The position numbers and the translations under genes are program-made. A DNA stretch of 64,000 bases from Flavobacterium sp. Its GTDB lineage: Bacteria > Bacteroidota > Bacteroidia > Flavobacteriales > Flavobacteriaceae. Shown piece after piece: positions 1 to 8,679 of this stretch. Each line of letters starts with the position of its first letter. Position 1 is the first letter of the stretch. The stretch lies in NCBI GenBank assembly GCA_023251135.1, contig JAHEZJ010000024.1, positions 1 through 64,000 of the forward strand, read 5' to 3'. The notes under the pieces were generated by a model. The model made no database searches. It had not been told where the DNA came from and saw only the letters and a program-made list of their open reading frames with translations.

Positions 1-164
1 AAGGCTACAAAAACGATTTGTTTCATAAAGGATCTCAAACCGAAATTAAACTGGACCATTTTTCGCAAAAAGAAGCCATCGTTTTTAAAGACAACAACAC
101 CTTGCTGATCGCCGACGAGAAGGCCAATAAGACTGGTGGGAATGTTTATGAGTTTAAACTCTAA
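1..164 (+). CDS. C-terminal end of an unidentified protein (partial)
   Basis: An open frame enters from the left edge (first full codon at base 3) and runs 53 codons to TAA at 162-164. The visible tail ends in GGNVYEFKL and contains NNTLLIADEK. It has no recognisable catalytic motif and is too short to name. A beta-rich, possibly secreted protein is conceivable from the alternating hydrophobic pattern, but this is a guess. It converges on the phosphoesterase gene that ends at 306, with a large inverted repeat between them. Confidence 0.6.
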   Translation, partial: GYKNDLFHKGSQTEIKLDHFSQKEAIVFKDNNTLLIADEKANKTGGNVYEFKL

Positions 165-300
165 GGTTCTGAGGTACTGAGGTTGCTAAGGTTCTAAGGT
201 TTTTGCCACGAATTCACGAATGATTTTGTAAACTACAATTCGTGAATTCGTGGCTAATTTTTAAACTCAGTACCTTAGAACCTCAGTCCCTTAGTTCCTA
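165..300. repeat. Nested inverted repeat between convergent genes (families A and B)
   Basis: The outer arms are made of 8-9 bp words of the type CTRAGGTT (165-204) and their reverse complements (about 263-299). Inside lies a perfect 17-bp inverted repeat, 205-221 against 238-254, built on GCCACGAATTCACGAAT. The whole block could fold into one long hairpin. It fills the gap between two convergent genes and may act as a two-way terminator. The same words recur in many other gaps of this window. Confidence 0.85.
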
Positions 301-305
301 TAAAA

Positions 306-3300
306 TCAAAAGCTGTACGCCGCTCCAAAAATGACTCTTCCTGTTTCGTCAGGAGATTTGAAATAAGTGATTCTTGCCGTTAGCACATTGATTGCATTCA
401 GCCAAAGTCCGCCACCGTAATCCTGATGCCATTTTCTGGAATTTTCACCATCCAGCCAGATTCTTCCGTAGTCAAAACCACCCAGAATTCCGTAGGTGAA
501 CGGAGCAATTGTTTTTTGAATTTTTCCAATACTGAATCGCAAATCGGTACTTTGAGAAAAATAAGAGCTTCCTAAAAAGCGTTCGTTTCTGTAACCGCGT
601 AAGTCAGTATCGCCACCTAAAGCAGCACCCTGATAAAACTCGTAATTATTGTTCAGTAGCGCTTTTCCTTTTAAAAGCGTAGCCAAAACCAGCTTTCCGT
701 TAGAATCAATTTTATGGGTAAATCCTAAAAGGCTTTCAAGAGTCGGAAAGTTTTGCTTGGTTTCATTTAGATTTGCTAACCAGGTTGCCGAGATCATGAA
801 AGTAACTCCCAAAGTAGGTTTCGCGGCAAAATCAGAATTTTTGAATTGGTACTTGATTTTCGCACCACCAAAGGTCTGACTTTGAAAAATCTCCGGATTA
901 ATGATGTTTGGAATGTCGATAAATCGGTTTTTAGTTTCTTCTACTCTCATTTGTTGGAACATGGGCTGGATGCTGAACTCGCTTCCATATCGTCCGACAT
1001 GTCGAATTGCTGCCGAAACATTAAATTTCTGGATGCGAACGCGGTTATAATCCATTCCAAACTGCTCTGTATTGTTGACAGTTTCATTTCCGTATCCAAA
1101 ATAATTCATTGCAAAGTTCGGGGTGGTGTATTGCGATTCAACGTCAATAACCCATTTGCCTAACAAGCCCGGAAAATGCGCAGCATAATTAAACTCTAAA
1201 CCGCCCGTTGCGAAATAATAAAAACCATTTAAAACGTGCTTTTGGGTGTATGGATTTTGTTTGAAATTGTTGACAGTGTAGTTTAAGTTAAAGCCAAGTT
1301 TTACACCATCGTCGGGATTGTAGCCCATATTTGGAAGTCCTGAAACCACATTGTATTTCGGTTTTTCATAATTGTACAAGTTAACATCGTAATCATCTGT
1401 CAGCTGCGTTTTCGTTTTTGAATCCAGATTATAGGTGTTTTCTTTTGATTTAAAATCATAAACAATAACTCTTTTTCCATTTTCAATGTTGTACGTATCA
1501 TTGTTTTGTCCACCAATCAAACGAATTTTTATGTTTGATTTTTGCTTGCCTGTTACCTCAAAAACATCGTTATCATCCAAACCGTAAATCCATAAATTGG
1601 AAGTTTTAGCATCTGTAACGGTTTTGGTGTATACTAATTCGTCGCCTTCCTTTTTTATTCTGAAAACCTTAATTTCCAGCGTTTTTTTAGCGCTATGATT
1701 GATTACAAATTTGTCTTTTTTATCCGTTCCGGCAATCATCACCGTATGGCTTAAAACATCAAAGTATTCGGAAGCATATTTTTGAAGTTCTTTTTTTCGG
1801 CTTTTTAACTTCTGCTGTATGTCTTTAATAGTCTCGTCCTGAACTTCTTTTGGCAGACTTTTAAACGCATTGTCAATGTCAGCATCGGTTAAGTTTTCCT
1901 CAATGTATTTTGCCTGAGCGATCCAGTCTTTTTCGTCGGCAGTTCTCAAAAACGCCACATCGAGTGGGTAAGGTTCTCTGTTGAGCCATTTTACGTTGTC
2001 GATTTTGTCTTTGAATGTACGCATGTGACGCAGCGCAGGAATGTTCATCAACAGTGAAAGTAAAGTACCGTCATATTTTGAGAAAGCCTGATCGCGATCG
2101 CGTGGAATTGGTTTGTAAGTAACCTTTCCGTCTTTTTTATACTCGCCCCAACGCCATTGATCGTTATGTCGGTCCCAATCGCCAATCAGCATGTCAAACA
2201 AACGTGCTTTTATGTATTCGTTTTCGTCAACCGTGTATTTTTCATCTTTATGAAGGTTTTTCATCATATCAGCTGTGCTTATGATATCTGTTGGATTTCC
2301 AAAGTTTTTACCGTCCAGATGATTGTCGGCAGGTCTTTCTTCGACCATATACAACTCATCTCCAAAATTTGAATTGAATTCTTTTAAGGTATTTTGTTTC
2401 GGAATGTAATATATAATCGGATTGGTATGCGCCAATCCTAGTTTGTCGGCCAGATTGCCCACTGCAAAAGGAGTATAAGGATGTGAAGTGGTGTAGAAGT
2501 CTAATAAAAAGTTTTCGGCATAGGTGTTTTCAAAATCATTAACAATGTACTGATCTTTAAAGGCTACGGATTGTAAAAACTGGGTAGCACTTTTTTTCAA
2601 AGCACGTAACACATATTCACGGCCTTTAGGATCAGATACTCTTAAAGATTTGGACTGGTGCCCGCCGCCTTCACGAATAGGTTTTAGCCCTCCCATTAAA
2701 GTGTCTAAAGTGGCAGTTTTAGCCTCAATCGGTAAGCTGTAATATTTTCTGTAATGATTTCCGAAAAGGAATTTATGAAATAGACTTTTTTGGGTCATTT
2801 TTTCAGAATAGATCGAAGTGGTCATCGTAGGAGGGAAATTATTCGGAATATCAGCAGCCCAGTTGATTTCTTTTGCTTTTATGATTTCATGTTCAAAAAG
2901 TAATTTTTCGTGGTTGTTTTCATTTCCAAAGAAAGAAACCTTAGCGTCCCCGCTTTTGAATAAAGTTAAGGTAGCATAACCATTTCCGCCATAAGAGAAA
3001 TCGGTTGAATTGATTGCCCTTGCAGCTTCAGATTTTGATCCAGCACCACTAATAATTTGCTTGATGTTTTCTTTGTTCACATATTGCAGATTATGATCGT
3101 GTCCGGATACTACAATTACATTTTTCTGCTTTTGCAAAAGTGTTTTAATGCGCTTGGCATAAATCGTATATTGTTTGTTTTGAATGTCCTGTGGACTTGC
3201 ACCGGAAGTTTTTCGCAGTAAATTGATAAAGGAACCAATTACCGGAAGCGGGATTTTTTGCTCTAACGGAAACAATTGTTTTTCTAACGAATATTGCCCG

Positions 3301-4040
3301 CCATGCGAGCCGTTGCTCATCAGCGGATGGTGAATAGCAAGAATAACTGTTTTTTCCTGGTTTTTATTCAGGATGCTTTCCAGTTCATCAAAGAAATCCT
3401 CTCTGGTTTTAATGTCACAATTGTCATTGATGGTGGGATGATCGTCCCAGTCTTCCAGAAACCATTCACTGTCTATGGTTACTAAAGTGGTGGTACTGTC
3501 AATTTTTACATCTTCTATGGCACAGCTTTTTCGGGGTAGGAAGGCTTTTTTGTCATTCAAATATTTCGTCACAAATTCGGCCTGACGTTCCAGACCTTTG
3601 ATGCCGCTGTACCAATCGTGGTTTCCGGGAATAACAATGGTTTTTCCTCTAAATCCTTTGGTTAGCTTTAATTGATTGGTAAGTTTTGTTTCGGCCAGAG
3701 CCTTTTCTGAGGTATCGTCATTAGCAGGAAAACCTTTCGGATAAATGTTATCCCCTAAAAAAAGTAAAGTCGATTTTTTACTTGCTTTTTTTAGTTTTTG
3801 GTGCAGTAGTTCAAGTGTTTGTTGGGCTTGTTCCTCATCGGCATTTCCGGCATCTCCTACTAAATAAAAAGTGTGGGCAATTTTTATGCTATCTGTTGCG
3901 TTTTCCGTTTCATTAGCGCTGACACTTTTTCCGTATTGCGCCTTATGCGTCGCACAGGAATAGGTGAGCAGCAATGTCGTTATTGCTAAAGAACAGGTTT
4001 TAATTTTCGCAATAAAATGATTATCCAAAAACAATTTCAT
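306..4040 (-). CDS. Calcineurin-like phosphoesterase lipoprotein with kinase-like middle and outer-membrane barrel
   Basis: 1244 aa, ATG start. The N-terminus is a hydrophobic signal ending in a lipobox-like TYSC (Cys29), so it is probably a lipoprotein. Residues about 58-330 carry the metallophosphoesterase motifs in order: GDAG (62), GDN, GNHD, AIHHP and GHDH. Residues about 440-660 hold GDWDRH (620-625) followed by a PIPRDRDQAF segment, which resembles the GNxDRH and metal-binding motifs of CotH/FAM20-type kinase-like proteins; this part is inference. The last 350 or so residues are aromatic-rich strands with a QGAALGGDTDLRGYR segment, typical of D15/BamA-type surface antigen barrels, ending in Phe. 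Such proteins are usually annotated only as metallophosphoesterase. It is divergent from the HD-PycTM gene with only 26 bp between the starts. Substrate unknown. Confidence 0.85.
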   Translation of the reverse strand: MKLFLDNHFIAKIKTCSLAITTLLLTYSCATHKAQYGKSVSANETENATDSIKIAHTFYLVGDAGNADEEQAQQTLELLHQKLKKASKKSTLLFLGDNIYPKGFPANDDTSEKALAETKLTNQLKLTKGFRGKTIVIPGNHDWYSGIKGLERQAEFVTKYLNDKKAFLPRKSCAIEDVKIDSTTTLVTIDSEWFLEDWDDHPTINDNCDIKTREDFFDELESILNKNQEKTVILAIHHPLMSNGSHGGQYSLEKQLFPLEQKIPLPVIGSFINLLRKTSGASPQDIQNKQYTIYAKRIKTLLQKQKNVIVVSGHDHNLQYVNKENIKQIISGAGSKSEAARAINSTDFSYGGNGYATLTLFKSGDAKVSFFGNENNHEKLLFEHEIIKAKEINWAADIPNNFPPTMTTSIYSEKMTQKSLFHKFLFGNHYRKYYSLPIEAKTATLDTLMGGLKPIREGGGHQSKSLRVSDPKGREYVLRALKKSATQFLQSVAFKDQYIVNDFENTYAENFLLDFYTTSHPYTPFAVGNLADKLGLAHTNPIIYYIPKQNTLKEFNSNFGDELYMVEERPADNHLDGKNFGNPTDIISTADMMKNLHKDEKYTVDENEYIKARLFDMLIGDWDRHNDQWRWGEYKKDGKVTYKPIPRDRDQAFSKYDGTLLSLLMNIPALRHMRTFKDKIDNVKWLNREPYPLDVAFLRTADEKDWIAQAKYIEENLTDADIDNAFKSLPKEVQDETIKDIQQKLKSRKKELQKYASEYFDVLSHTVMIAGTDKKDKFVINHSAKKTLEIKVFRIKKEGDELVYTKTVTDAKTSNLWIYGLDDNDVFEVTGKQKSNIKIRLIGGQNNDTYNIENGKRVIVYDFKSKENTYNLDSKTKTQLTDDYDVNLYNYEKPKYNVVSGLPNMGYNPDDGVKLGFNLNYTVNNFKQNPYTQKHVLNGFYYFATGGLEFNYAAHFPGLLGKWVIDVESQYTTPNFAMNYFGYGNETVNNTEQFGMDYNRVRIQKFNVSAAIRHVGRYGSEFSIQPMFQQMRVEETKNRFIDIPNIINPEIFQSQTFGGAKIKYQFKNSDFAAKPTLGVTFMISATWLANLNETKQNFPTLESLLGFTHKIDSNGKLVLATLLKGKALLNNNYEFYQGAALGGDTDLRGYRNERFLGSSYFSQSTDLRFSIGKIQKTIAPFTYGILGGFDYGRIWLDGENSRKWHQDYGGGLWLNAINVLTARITYFKSPDETGRVIFGAAYSF

Positions 4041-4066
4041 AATTTAGTGGTGTAAAAATATTCTCT

Positions 4067-5245
4067 ATGAATTTAATAGAACAATCCGAAGATTTTGTTA
4101 GTAATTTACTCAAAGATAAACTTTCTAATTTATATTCTTATCATAATTTTAACCATACTTTAACGGTCGTAAATGCTGTAAAAGAGCTTTGCAAAAAAGA
4201 AGATGTTACGGCAGAGGAGAAAGAAATACTTTTAGTAGCGGCCTGGTTTCATGATACCGGATATATTAACGGTTATGAGAATCACGAGCAGGAGAGTGTG
4301 AAAATTGCTACAGCCTTTTTGAAAGAAAAGGAACTGTCGGATGAATTTATAGCAAAGGTTTCAGGCTTGATTCTGGCAACGGTAAAAGAATACATTCCGA
4401 AAACACATTTGGAGAAAATAATTAAAGATGCAGATTTTGCCCATCTGATGGGGACTGAATATGCAACTACCTGTGAATTATTGCGTATTGAATTAAAGAA
4501 TACCTGGAATTTGAATTTTTCGAATGCCGAATGGGCAAAGGAAAACCTGAATTTTTTAATGAACAAACATCGGTTTTATACCGATTATGCGCTTAAAAAA
4601 TGGCAGCCTTTAAAGGAGAAAAACCTGCTTTTGGTTCAGAAGAAAATTGAAAAACAGGAAAAGAAAGAAGCGGATAGAATCGAAGAAGAAAACAGAAAAA
4701 AAGATAAAGTGGAAAAGCCGGATCGTGGTGTTGATACACTGTTTCGTGTTACATTAGGAAATCATACCCGACTGAGCGGGATTGCCGACAGTAAAGCCAA
4801 TATTTTATTGTCAGTTAATGCGATTATCATTTCGATTGCATTGTCTACGATTATCCCGAAACTGGACAGTCCGAAAAATGCACATTTGGTAGTGCCTACT
4901 TTTATTATGTTGATTTCGAGTGTGGTGACCATTATTTTTGCGATCCTTTCCACGAGACCAAAAGTAACTACCGGTGTGTTTACCCGGGAGGATATCGAGG
5001 CCAAGAAGATTAATTTGTTATTCTTTGGGAATTTCTACAAAATGCCATTAGAAGAATACGACTGGGCGATGAACGAAATGATGAAAGACCGCGACTATTT
5101 GTATTCCACAATGATCAAAGATTTGTACTATTTGGGATTGGTTTTGCAGCGCAAGTACAATTTACTGCGCATTGCCTACAATCTTTTTATGGTGGGGATT
5201 ATTGTTACTGTGATCGCTTTTATAATTGCTTTCAAATCAATATAA
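4067..5245 (+). CDS. HD-domain protein fused to a PycTM membrane domain
   Basis: 392 aa, ATG start. Residues about 15-150 form an HD metal-dependent phosphohydrolase domain: YHNFNHTLTVV supplies the first His and AAWFHDTGY the HD pair, followed by ENHEQES. A charged coiled-coil linker (about 185-225, rich in KEE) leads to a C-terminal region with LSGIADSKANILLSVNA, two membrane helices and a third at the end. This matches the PycTM (DUF5706) domain known from effectors of pyrimidine-cyclase (Pycsar) anti-phage systems. No cyclase gene lies beside it, so it need not be a defence effector; the HD domain might hydrolyse a cyclic or linear nucleotide. The gene ends at a hairpin shared with the convergent GAF gene. 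Confidence 0.85.
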   Translation: MNLIEQSEDFVSNLLKDKLSNLYSYHNFNHTLTVVNAVKELCKKEDVTAEEKEILLVAAWFHDTGYINGYENHEQESVKIATAFLKEKELSDEFIAKVSGLILATVKEYIPKTHLEKIIKDADFAHLMGTEYATTCELLRIELKNTWNLNFSNAEWAKENLNFLMNKHRFYTDYALKKWQPLKEKNLLLVQKKIEKQEKKEADRIEEENRKKDKVEKPDRGVDTLFRVTLGNHTRLSGIADSKANILLSVNAIIISIALSTIIPKLDSPKNAHLVVPTFIMLISSVVTIIFAILSTRPKVTTGVFTREDIEAKKINLLFFGNFYKMPLEEYDWAMNEMMKDRDYLYSTMIKDLYYLGLVLQRKYNLLRIAYNLFMVGIIVTVIAFIIAFKSI

Positions 5246-5269
5246 GCTCAACTAAAATTTAGCTGAGCT
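5245..5269. terminator. Shared hairpin between convergent genes
   Basis: Arms AGCTCAACTAAA and TTTAGCTGAGCT form a near-perfect stem with one mismatch. The hairpin begins at the last base of the HD-PycTM gene and contains the stop codon of the opposing GAF gene. It has a short AT-rich loop but no long T run, so termination strength is uncertain. Confidence 0.5.
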
Positions 5270-7628
5270 CATCTAATAAGTCCTGATACGTAATTTTTTT
5301 CGCTACCGGATTTGTATTGTTGTTGATTACTTTTACCCGAATTGCCCTTAAACCTGAAACTCCCTGAAGATCTTCAACTTCAAACTGTTCAATCGAAGGC
5401 TCCAGAATTTTCTTGTGCTGCAGGTATTTGATGTATTTTAAATATTCGGCCTCTTCGCTGTTTTGAGAATAGACAATGGTAATTTTCTCTTTCTCGGTGA
5501 TGCGGTCTTTTGTGCCTTTGATATTTGATTTATCGATACGTTTTTTCACCACTTCATATCTGGCATTGTACGTTCCGTCCACATCAAAACGTTTTTCATC
5601 CATTCTGAAACGGATAGAAAGCGGAGAGGTAAATACTAAAATCAACGAGGTCACATCCAGTTCGTACGGAAGCGATTCTTTAAGCTGATGATGTTCGAGC
5701 TCCATCTCGCACAAGGTTTGCAGTTGCCACAAGCGCAAATTGTGCAAATACATCATATCAAATGGCTGGGTTGGAGCAATAGAAGCCCCAATATAGAGAT
5801 TATGCTCTACACCATCGGTTTTAAACCGTTCGTAATAGTGTGGATAGATCTGCTGTGCTTCAACTTGTTTTCGGTCCAGAACCGAAGCCAGTTTTTTATT
5901 GATAATAGACATCGCATTATCAAATTTCTTTCTCTCCTGATAAAACAATCCGGTCTTAGCGTCCAGACTTTCAAAGTACTGACGTTCGAGTTTTTCGCTT
6001 TTTGCGGTCTCTTTTGTGTTCTTTAAAAGCGGATGAATTTCTTCTTCGATATAACGTTGAATGTACTGTTCCGTATCTGCTTTTAAAGGAGCATCCAGTT
6101 CATCACGGAAGGATTCCAGTTCAAATTTTCTTTGTTCCAAAAGTACCAGATTGGTGTTGGGATCCTGTGATTCGAAAATCTTTAACAAAGCAGTCAATTG
6201 ATTTTTAAGATCGATTTTGACGGTTTCATTTCGATGTTCAGAAGAACCTTTAATATCGATTTGCCCATAAAGAGGGTATACATTTTTAAATGAAATTTCT
6301 TTAAAAATATAATCCTTCGTATGATTCATGTTTTGGAAATAGTTTTGAGATTCTCTCCTAAATTTCCAGTAAACACTTGGGTGAATTGTGGTGTATTCGC
6401 GCTGAATAATGGCTTCAATCTGATGCTGCATATCCGTATTGTAACGATCAATCGTATCGGTCAGATAAGGCAGAACCAGCCCCAGTTTTGTTGCATTAAT
6501 CGTATTGAGCGCTTTTATTTCGGAGGAAACCAGTTCGACTACTCCCAATAAATGTCCGTCTTTTACCACCGGAGCAAAGATGCAGCTTTGAATTCCCTGT
6601 TTTAATAAATGTTCCCCCAGTTTTTTATTGGAAGATTCTTCAATGAATTTCTTGACATTAGAAACCACCAAAGGTTCTTTATTGTCTAATAATTTTTCGA
6701 AAGTACAGCCAAAAAAAGCATTCTTGCAATCAATCTCCTGGTCTTTTGAAAGCAGAAAACTTTGCATCTGAGTTTCAAATTTAACAGGTCTGATGAATTT
6801 TTCTTCCTCAGGATTGTAAACGATAAAGCCCACTTTTAAATCGGGAATTTTAAAGATGGATTTAAAAATGTTGAATACGATTTCATCCGTTGCGGCCGTT
6901 GACGAATCGGGTTTTAAGAGGTTACTTTTTAAATTTGAAATAGCACTTTCTGTGGTCGCATCAAACAAAGAAACGAGTCCAAATCCTTTCAGAATCCAGC
7001 TTCCCTTCGGAAATTTTGATTTCCAAAGTTCGAGATCATGGTAGTTGTCCAGCAGCAGATCGATGTCGTCCTGGGTTAGATCGATTGATTTTTCTGTTGG
7101 GATGACTTCTATGAAATCGGCATTGTACAGAATGCGATAGTGTTTTTCTATTCCATTTTCATCCGGAATATCATAGAAAAAGGGGTTATTAAAATCGATA
7201 CGCTGCTTGTAATGAGCACCTAAAATGATACAACAATTGTTGACATAGAACTGATGATCGTCAAAATCACGAATTTCCATATCAAACTCAGATCCTGCAT
7301 TACTAAGGATTTTTTTAAAACGTTCGGTATAATTGAATGATAAATTCTGAAAAGGTATCGTAACGGCTTTTATTTCATTGTGCGTCAATGCAGTAGGGAA
7401 GATATCGGCCAGTAAATTTTTGATTAAAGCTTCATTGTCTTTAATGGTGGCGTAGTCCTTAATTCCGGTTCTAAGTTCCGGAAGGGGTTCTATTTGTTTT
7501 AAAATGGCTTTTGCATAGTTTGCCCTGTAATCAACATCCGACAAAGCAATTTCCTCAAAAGATTTAATAAGCTTGTGGAAGGATATGATCGTTTCGAAAG
7601 GACTTTCGTTGTATAAATGAATATCCAT
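5259..7628 (-). CDS. Large GAF-domain protein
   Basis: 789 aa from ATG at 7628 (MDIHLYNE). A TTG seven codons upstream lies inside the -7 box and cannot be the start. Around residues 290-400 there is a GAF-like sensor fold (SCIFAPVVKDGHLLGVVELVS). The rest is long, mostly helical and acidic, with no histidine-kinase, cyclase or phosphodiesterase motif that I can see. Such proteins are widespread in flavobacteria as GAF-domain proteins of unknown function. No signal peptide, so it is probably cytoplasmic. Monocistronic, convergent with the HD-PycTM gene. Confidence 0.75.
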   Translation of the reverse strand: MDIHLYNESPFETIISFHKLIKSFEEIALSDVDYRANYAKAILKQIEPLPELRTGIKDYATIKDNEALIKNLLADIFPTALTHNEIKAVTIPFQNLSFNYTERFKKILSNAGSEFDMEIRDFDDHQFYVNNCCIILGAHYKQRIDFNNPFFYDIPDENGIEKHYRILYNADFIEVIPTEKSIDLTQDDIDLLLDNYHDLELWKSKFPKGSWILKGFGLVSLFDATTESAISNLKSNLLKPDSSTAATDEIVFNIFKSIFKIPDLKVGFIVYNPEEEKFIRPVKFETQMQSFLLSKDQEIDCKNAFFGCTFEKLLDNKEPLVVSNVKKFIEESSNKKLGEHLLKQGIQSCIFAPVVKDGHLLGVVELVSSEIKALNTINATKLGLVLPYLTDTIDRYNTDMQHQIEAIIQREYTTIHPSVYWKFRRESQNYFQNMNHTKDYIFKEISFKNVYPLYGQIDIKGSSEHRNETVKIDLKNQLTALLKIFESQDPNTNLVLLEQRKFELESFRDELDAPLKADTEQYIQRYIEEEIHPLLKNTKETAKSEKLERQYFESLDAKTGLFYQERKKFDNAMSIINKKLASVLDRKQVEAQQIYPHYYERFKTDGVEHNLYIGASIAPTQPFDMMYLHNLRLWQLQTLCEMELEHHQLKESLPYELDVTSLILVFTSPLSIRFRMDEKRFDVDGTYNARYEVVKKRIDKSNIKGTKDRITEKEKITIVYSQNSEEAEYLKYIKYLQHKKILEPSIEQFEVEDLQGVSGLRAIRVKVINNNTNPVAKKITYQDLLDELS

Positions 7629-7646
7629 CTGAATTGGTTTAGATTG

Positions 7647-7654
7647 CAAAATTA
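7647..7654 (-). promoter_or_regulatory. -7 promoter box of the GAF gene
   Basis: The minus strand reads TAATTTTG, matching the Bacteroidota -7 consensus TAnnTTTG. A TTG lies 22 bp upstream (7677-7679) as a possible -33 element. It sits just before the ATG at 7628 and fixes that start. Confidence 0.55.
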
Positions 7655-7776
7655 AGCATAAATTAAGAATCTTTTACAATTTCCTATTTCTTTCGTTTAT
7701 GGTAGTATAGAGGTCAAGTCTTGGTATTACCGGGTTTTAAAAGCAGTTTTTCGTTTTAACTAAATATTAACATAAT

Positions 7777-7804
7777 TAATAACGGAACGATCGTTCCGTT
7801 ATTA
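7777..7804. promoter_or_regulatory. 28-bp perfect palindromic operator, TetR type
   Basis: The core AACGGAACGATCGTTCCGTT (7781-7800) is a perfect palindrome, and symmetry continues four bases on each side. It lies directly upstream of the -7 box of the SDR gene. A degenerate copy (GGAACGATTGTTCC) precedes the TetR gene at 8626, so the obvious ligand is that TetR protein. Confidence 0.8.
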
Positions 7805-7812
7805 TATCTTTG
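7805..7812 (+). promoter_or_regulatory. -7 promoter box of the SDR gene
   Basis: TATCTTTG matches TAnnTTTG exactly and abuts the operator, so a bound repressor would cover the -33 region. The TetR gene has an identical box at 8649. Confidence 0.7.
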
Positions 7813-7855
7813 TACCATAATAATGGAATAATCAATAATTTAAAAAACAAATAAG

Positions 7856-8608
7856 ATGAAAAAGTTAGAGAATAAAGTGGCTATTGTAACTGGTGGAAAT
7901 AGCGGAATAGGGTATGCTGCCGCAGCCGAATTTGTAGCAAATGGTGCTCAGGTAATTGTAACAGGAAGAAACAAAGAGGCTTTGGCAAAAGCAGAAACGG
8001 AATTGAACGTAACCGGAATTGTATCGGATCAATCCGATTTAGAATCAATTGATCGTTTGGTTACGGAGGTAAAAGCCAAATTCGGTAAAGTTGACGTATT
8101 GTTTCTGAATGCCGGGATTGCAGCTTTTGCTCCAGTAGATTTAGCCTCAGAGGAGCATTATGACAGTATCATGAATGTGAATGTAAAAGGAGTTTATTTT
8201 ACCGTTCAAAAAATACTACCCATCTTAAATGACGGAGGTTCGATTGTTTTTAATACTTCGATAAATGCTCATGTGGGAATGCCTAATTCGAGCGTTTATG
8301 CGGCAAGCAAAGCAGCAGTATTGTCTTTGAATAAAGTATTTGCTACCGAACTGGCAGCAAGAAAAATCAGAGTAAATGCTGTTTCACCTGGTCCGGTTGA
8401 AACGCCTCTTTATGGTAAATTGGGATTGGAGAAAGCAGAAGTTGAAGGTTTTGGAGCAGTTTTAAGCGAGAAAATTTTATTGAAGCGTTTTGGTCAGGCT
8501 TCTGAAGTGGCTAAGACAGTGCTTTTTTTAGCTTCTGATGATGCATCATTTATTACCGGAAGCGAAATTGTTATTGATGGAGGACTTACTGTAAATACGG
8601 TAGTATAA
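7856..8608 (+). CDS. SDR family oxidoreductase
   Basis: 250 aa, ATG start. A classical short-chain dehydrogenase: cofactor motif TGGNSGIG near residue 13, NAG near residue 84, active-site Ser in NTSINAHVGMP, the YAASK catalytic Tyr/Lys pair near residue 150, and the PGPVETPLYG loop. ITGSEIVIDGG at the C-terminus is usual for this family. A basic residue after the glycine motif (TGRNKEAL) suggests NADP preference. It is followed by its probable regulator, a TetR protein; the two promoters share an operator motif, so the enzyme is likely induced by a compound bound by TetR. The substrate cannot be told from sequence. Confidence 0.9.
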   Translation: MKKLENKVAIVTGGNSGIGYAAAAEFVANGAQVIVTGRNKEALAKAETELNVTGIVSDQSDLESIDRLVTEVKAKFGKVDVLFLNAGIAAFAPVDLASEEHYDSIMNVNVKGVYFTVQKILPILNDGGSIVFNTSINAHVGMPNSSVYAASKAAVLSLNKVFATELAARKIRVNAVSPGPVETPLYGKLGLEKAEVEGFGAVLSEKILLKRFGQASEVAKTVLFLASDDASFITGSEIVIDGGLTVNTVV

Positions 8609-8625
8609 TTTTTTTGATTAATTCA

Positions 8626-8656
8626 GGAACGATTGTTCCGTATTTTTGTATCTTTG
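8626..8656 (+). promoter_or_regulatory. Operator half-copy and -7 box of the TetR gene
   Basis: GGAACGATTGTTCC (8626-8639) is the core of the upstream 28-bp palindrome with one central asymmetry. TATCTTTG (8649-8656) follows as the -7 box, identical to that of the SDR gene. The spacing from operator to box is about 10 bp longer than at the SDR promoter. Confidence 0.7.
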
Positions 8657-8679
8657 AGGTATAATTTAATACTGAAGTT

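Noticed and set aside
165..300. CRISPR-like array of short repeats
   Set aside because: Units of 8-9 bp without unique spacers, in both orientations, with no cas genes; it is an inverted word repeat.
4067..5245. Complete Pycsar anti-phage system
   Set aside because: PycTM is present, but no pyrimidine cyclase or other defence gene lies beside it.
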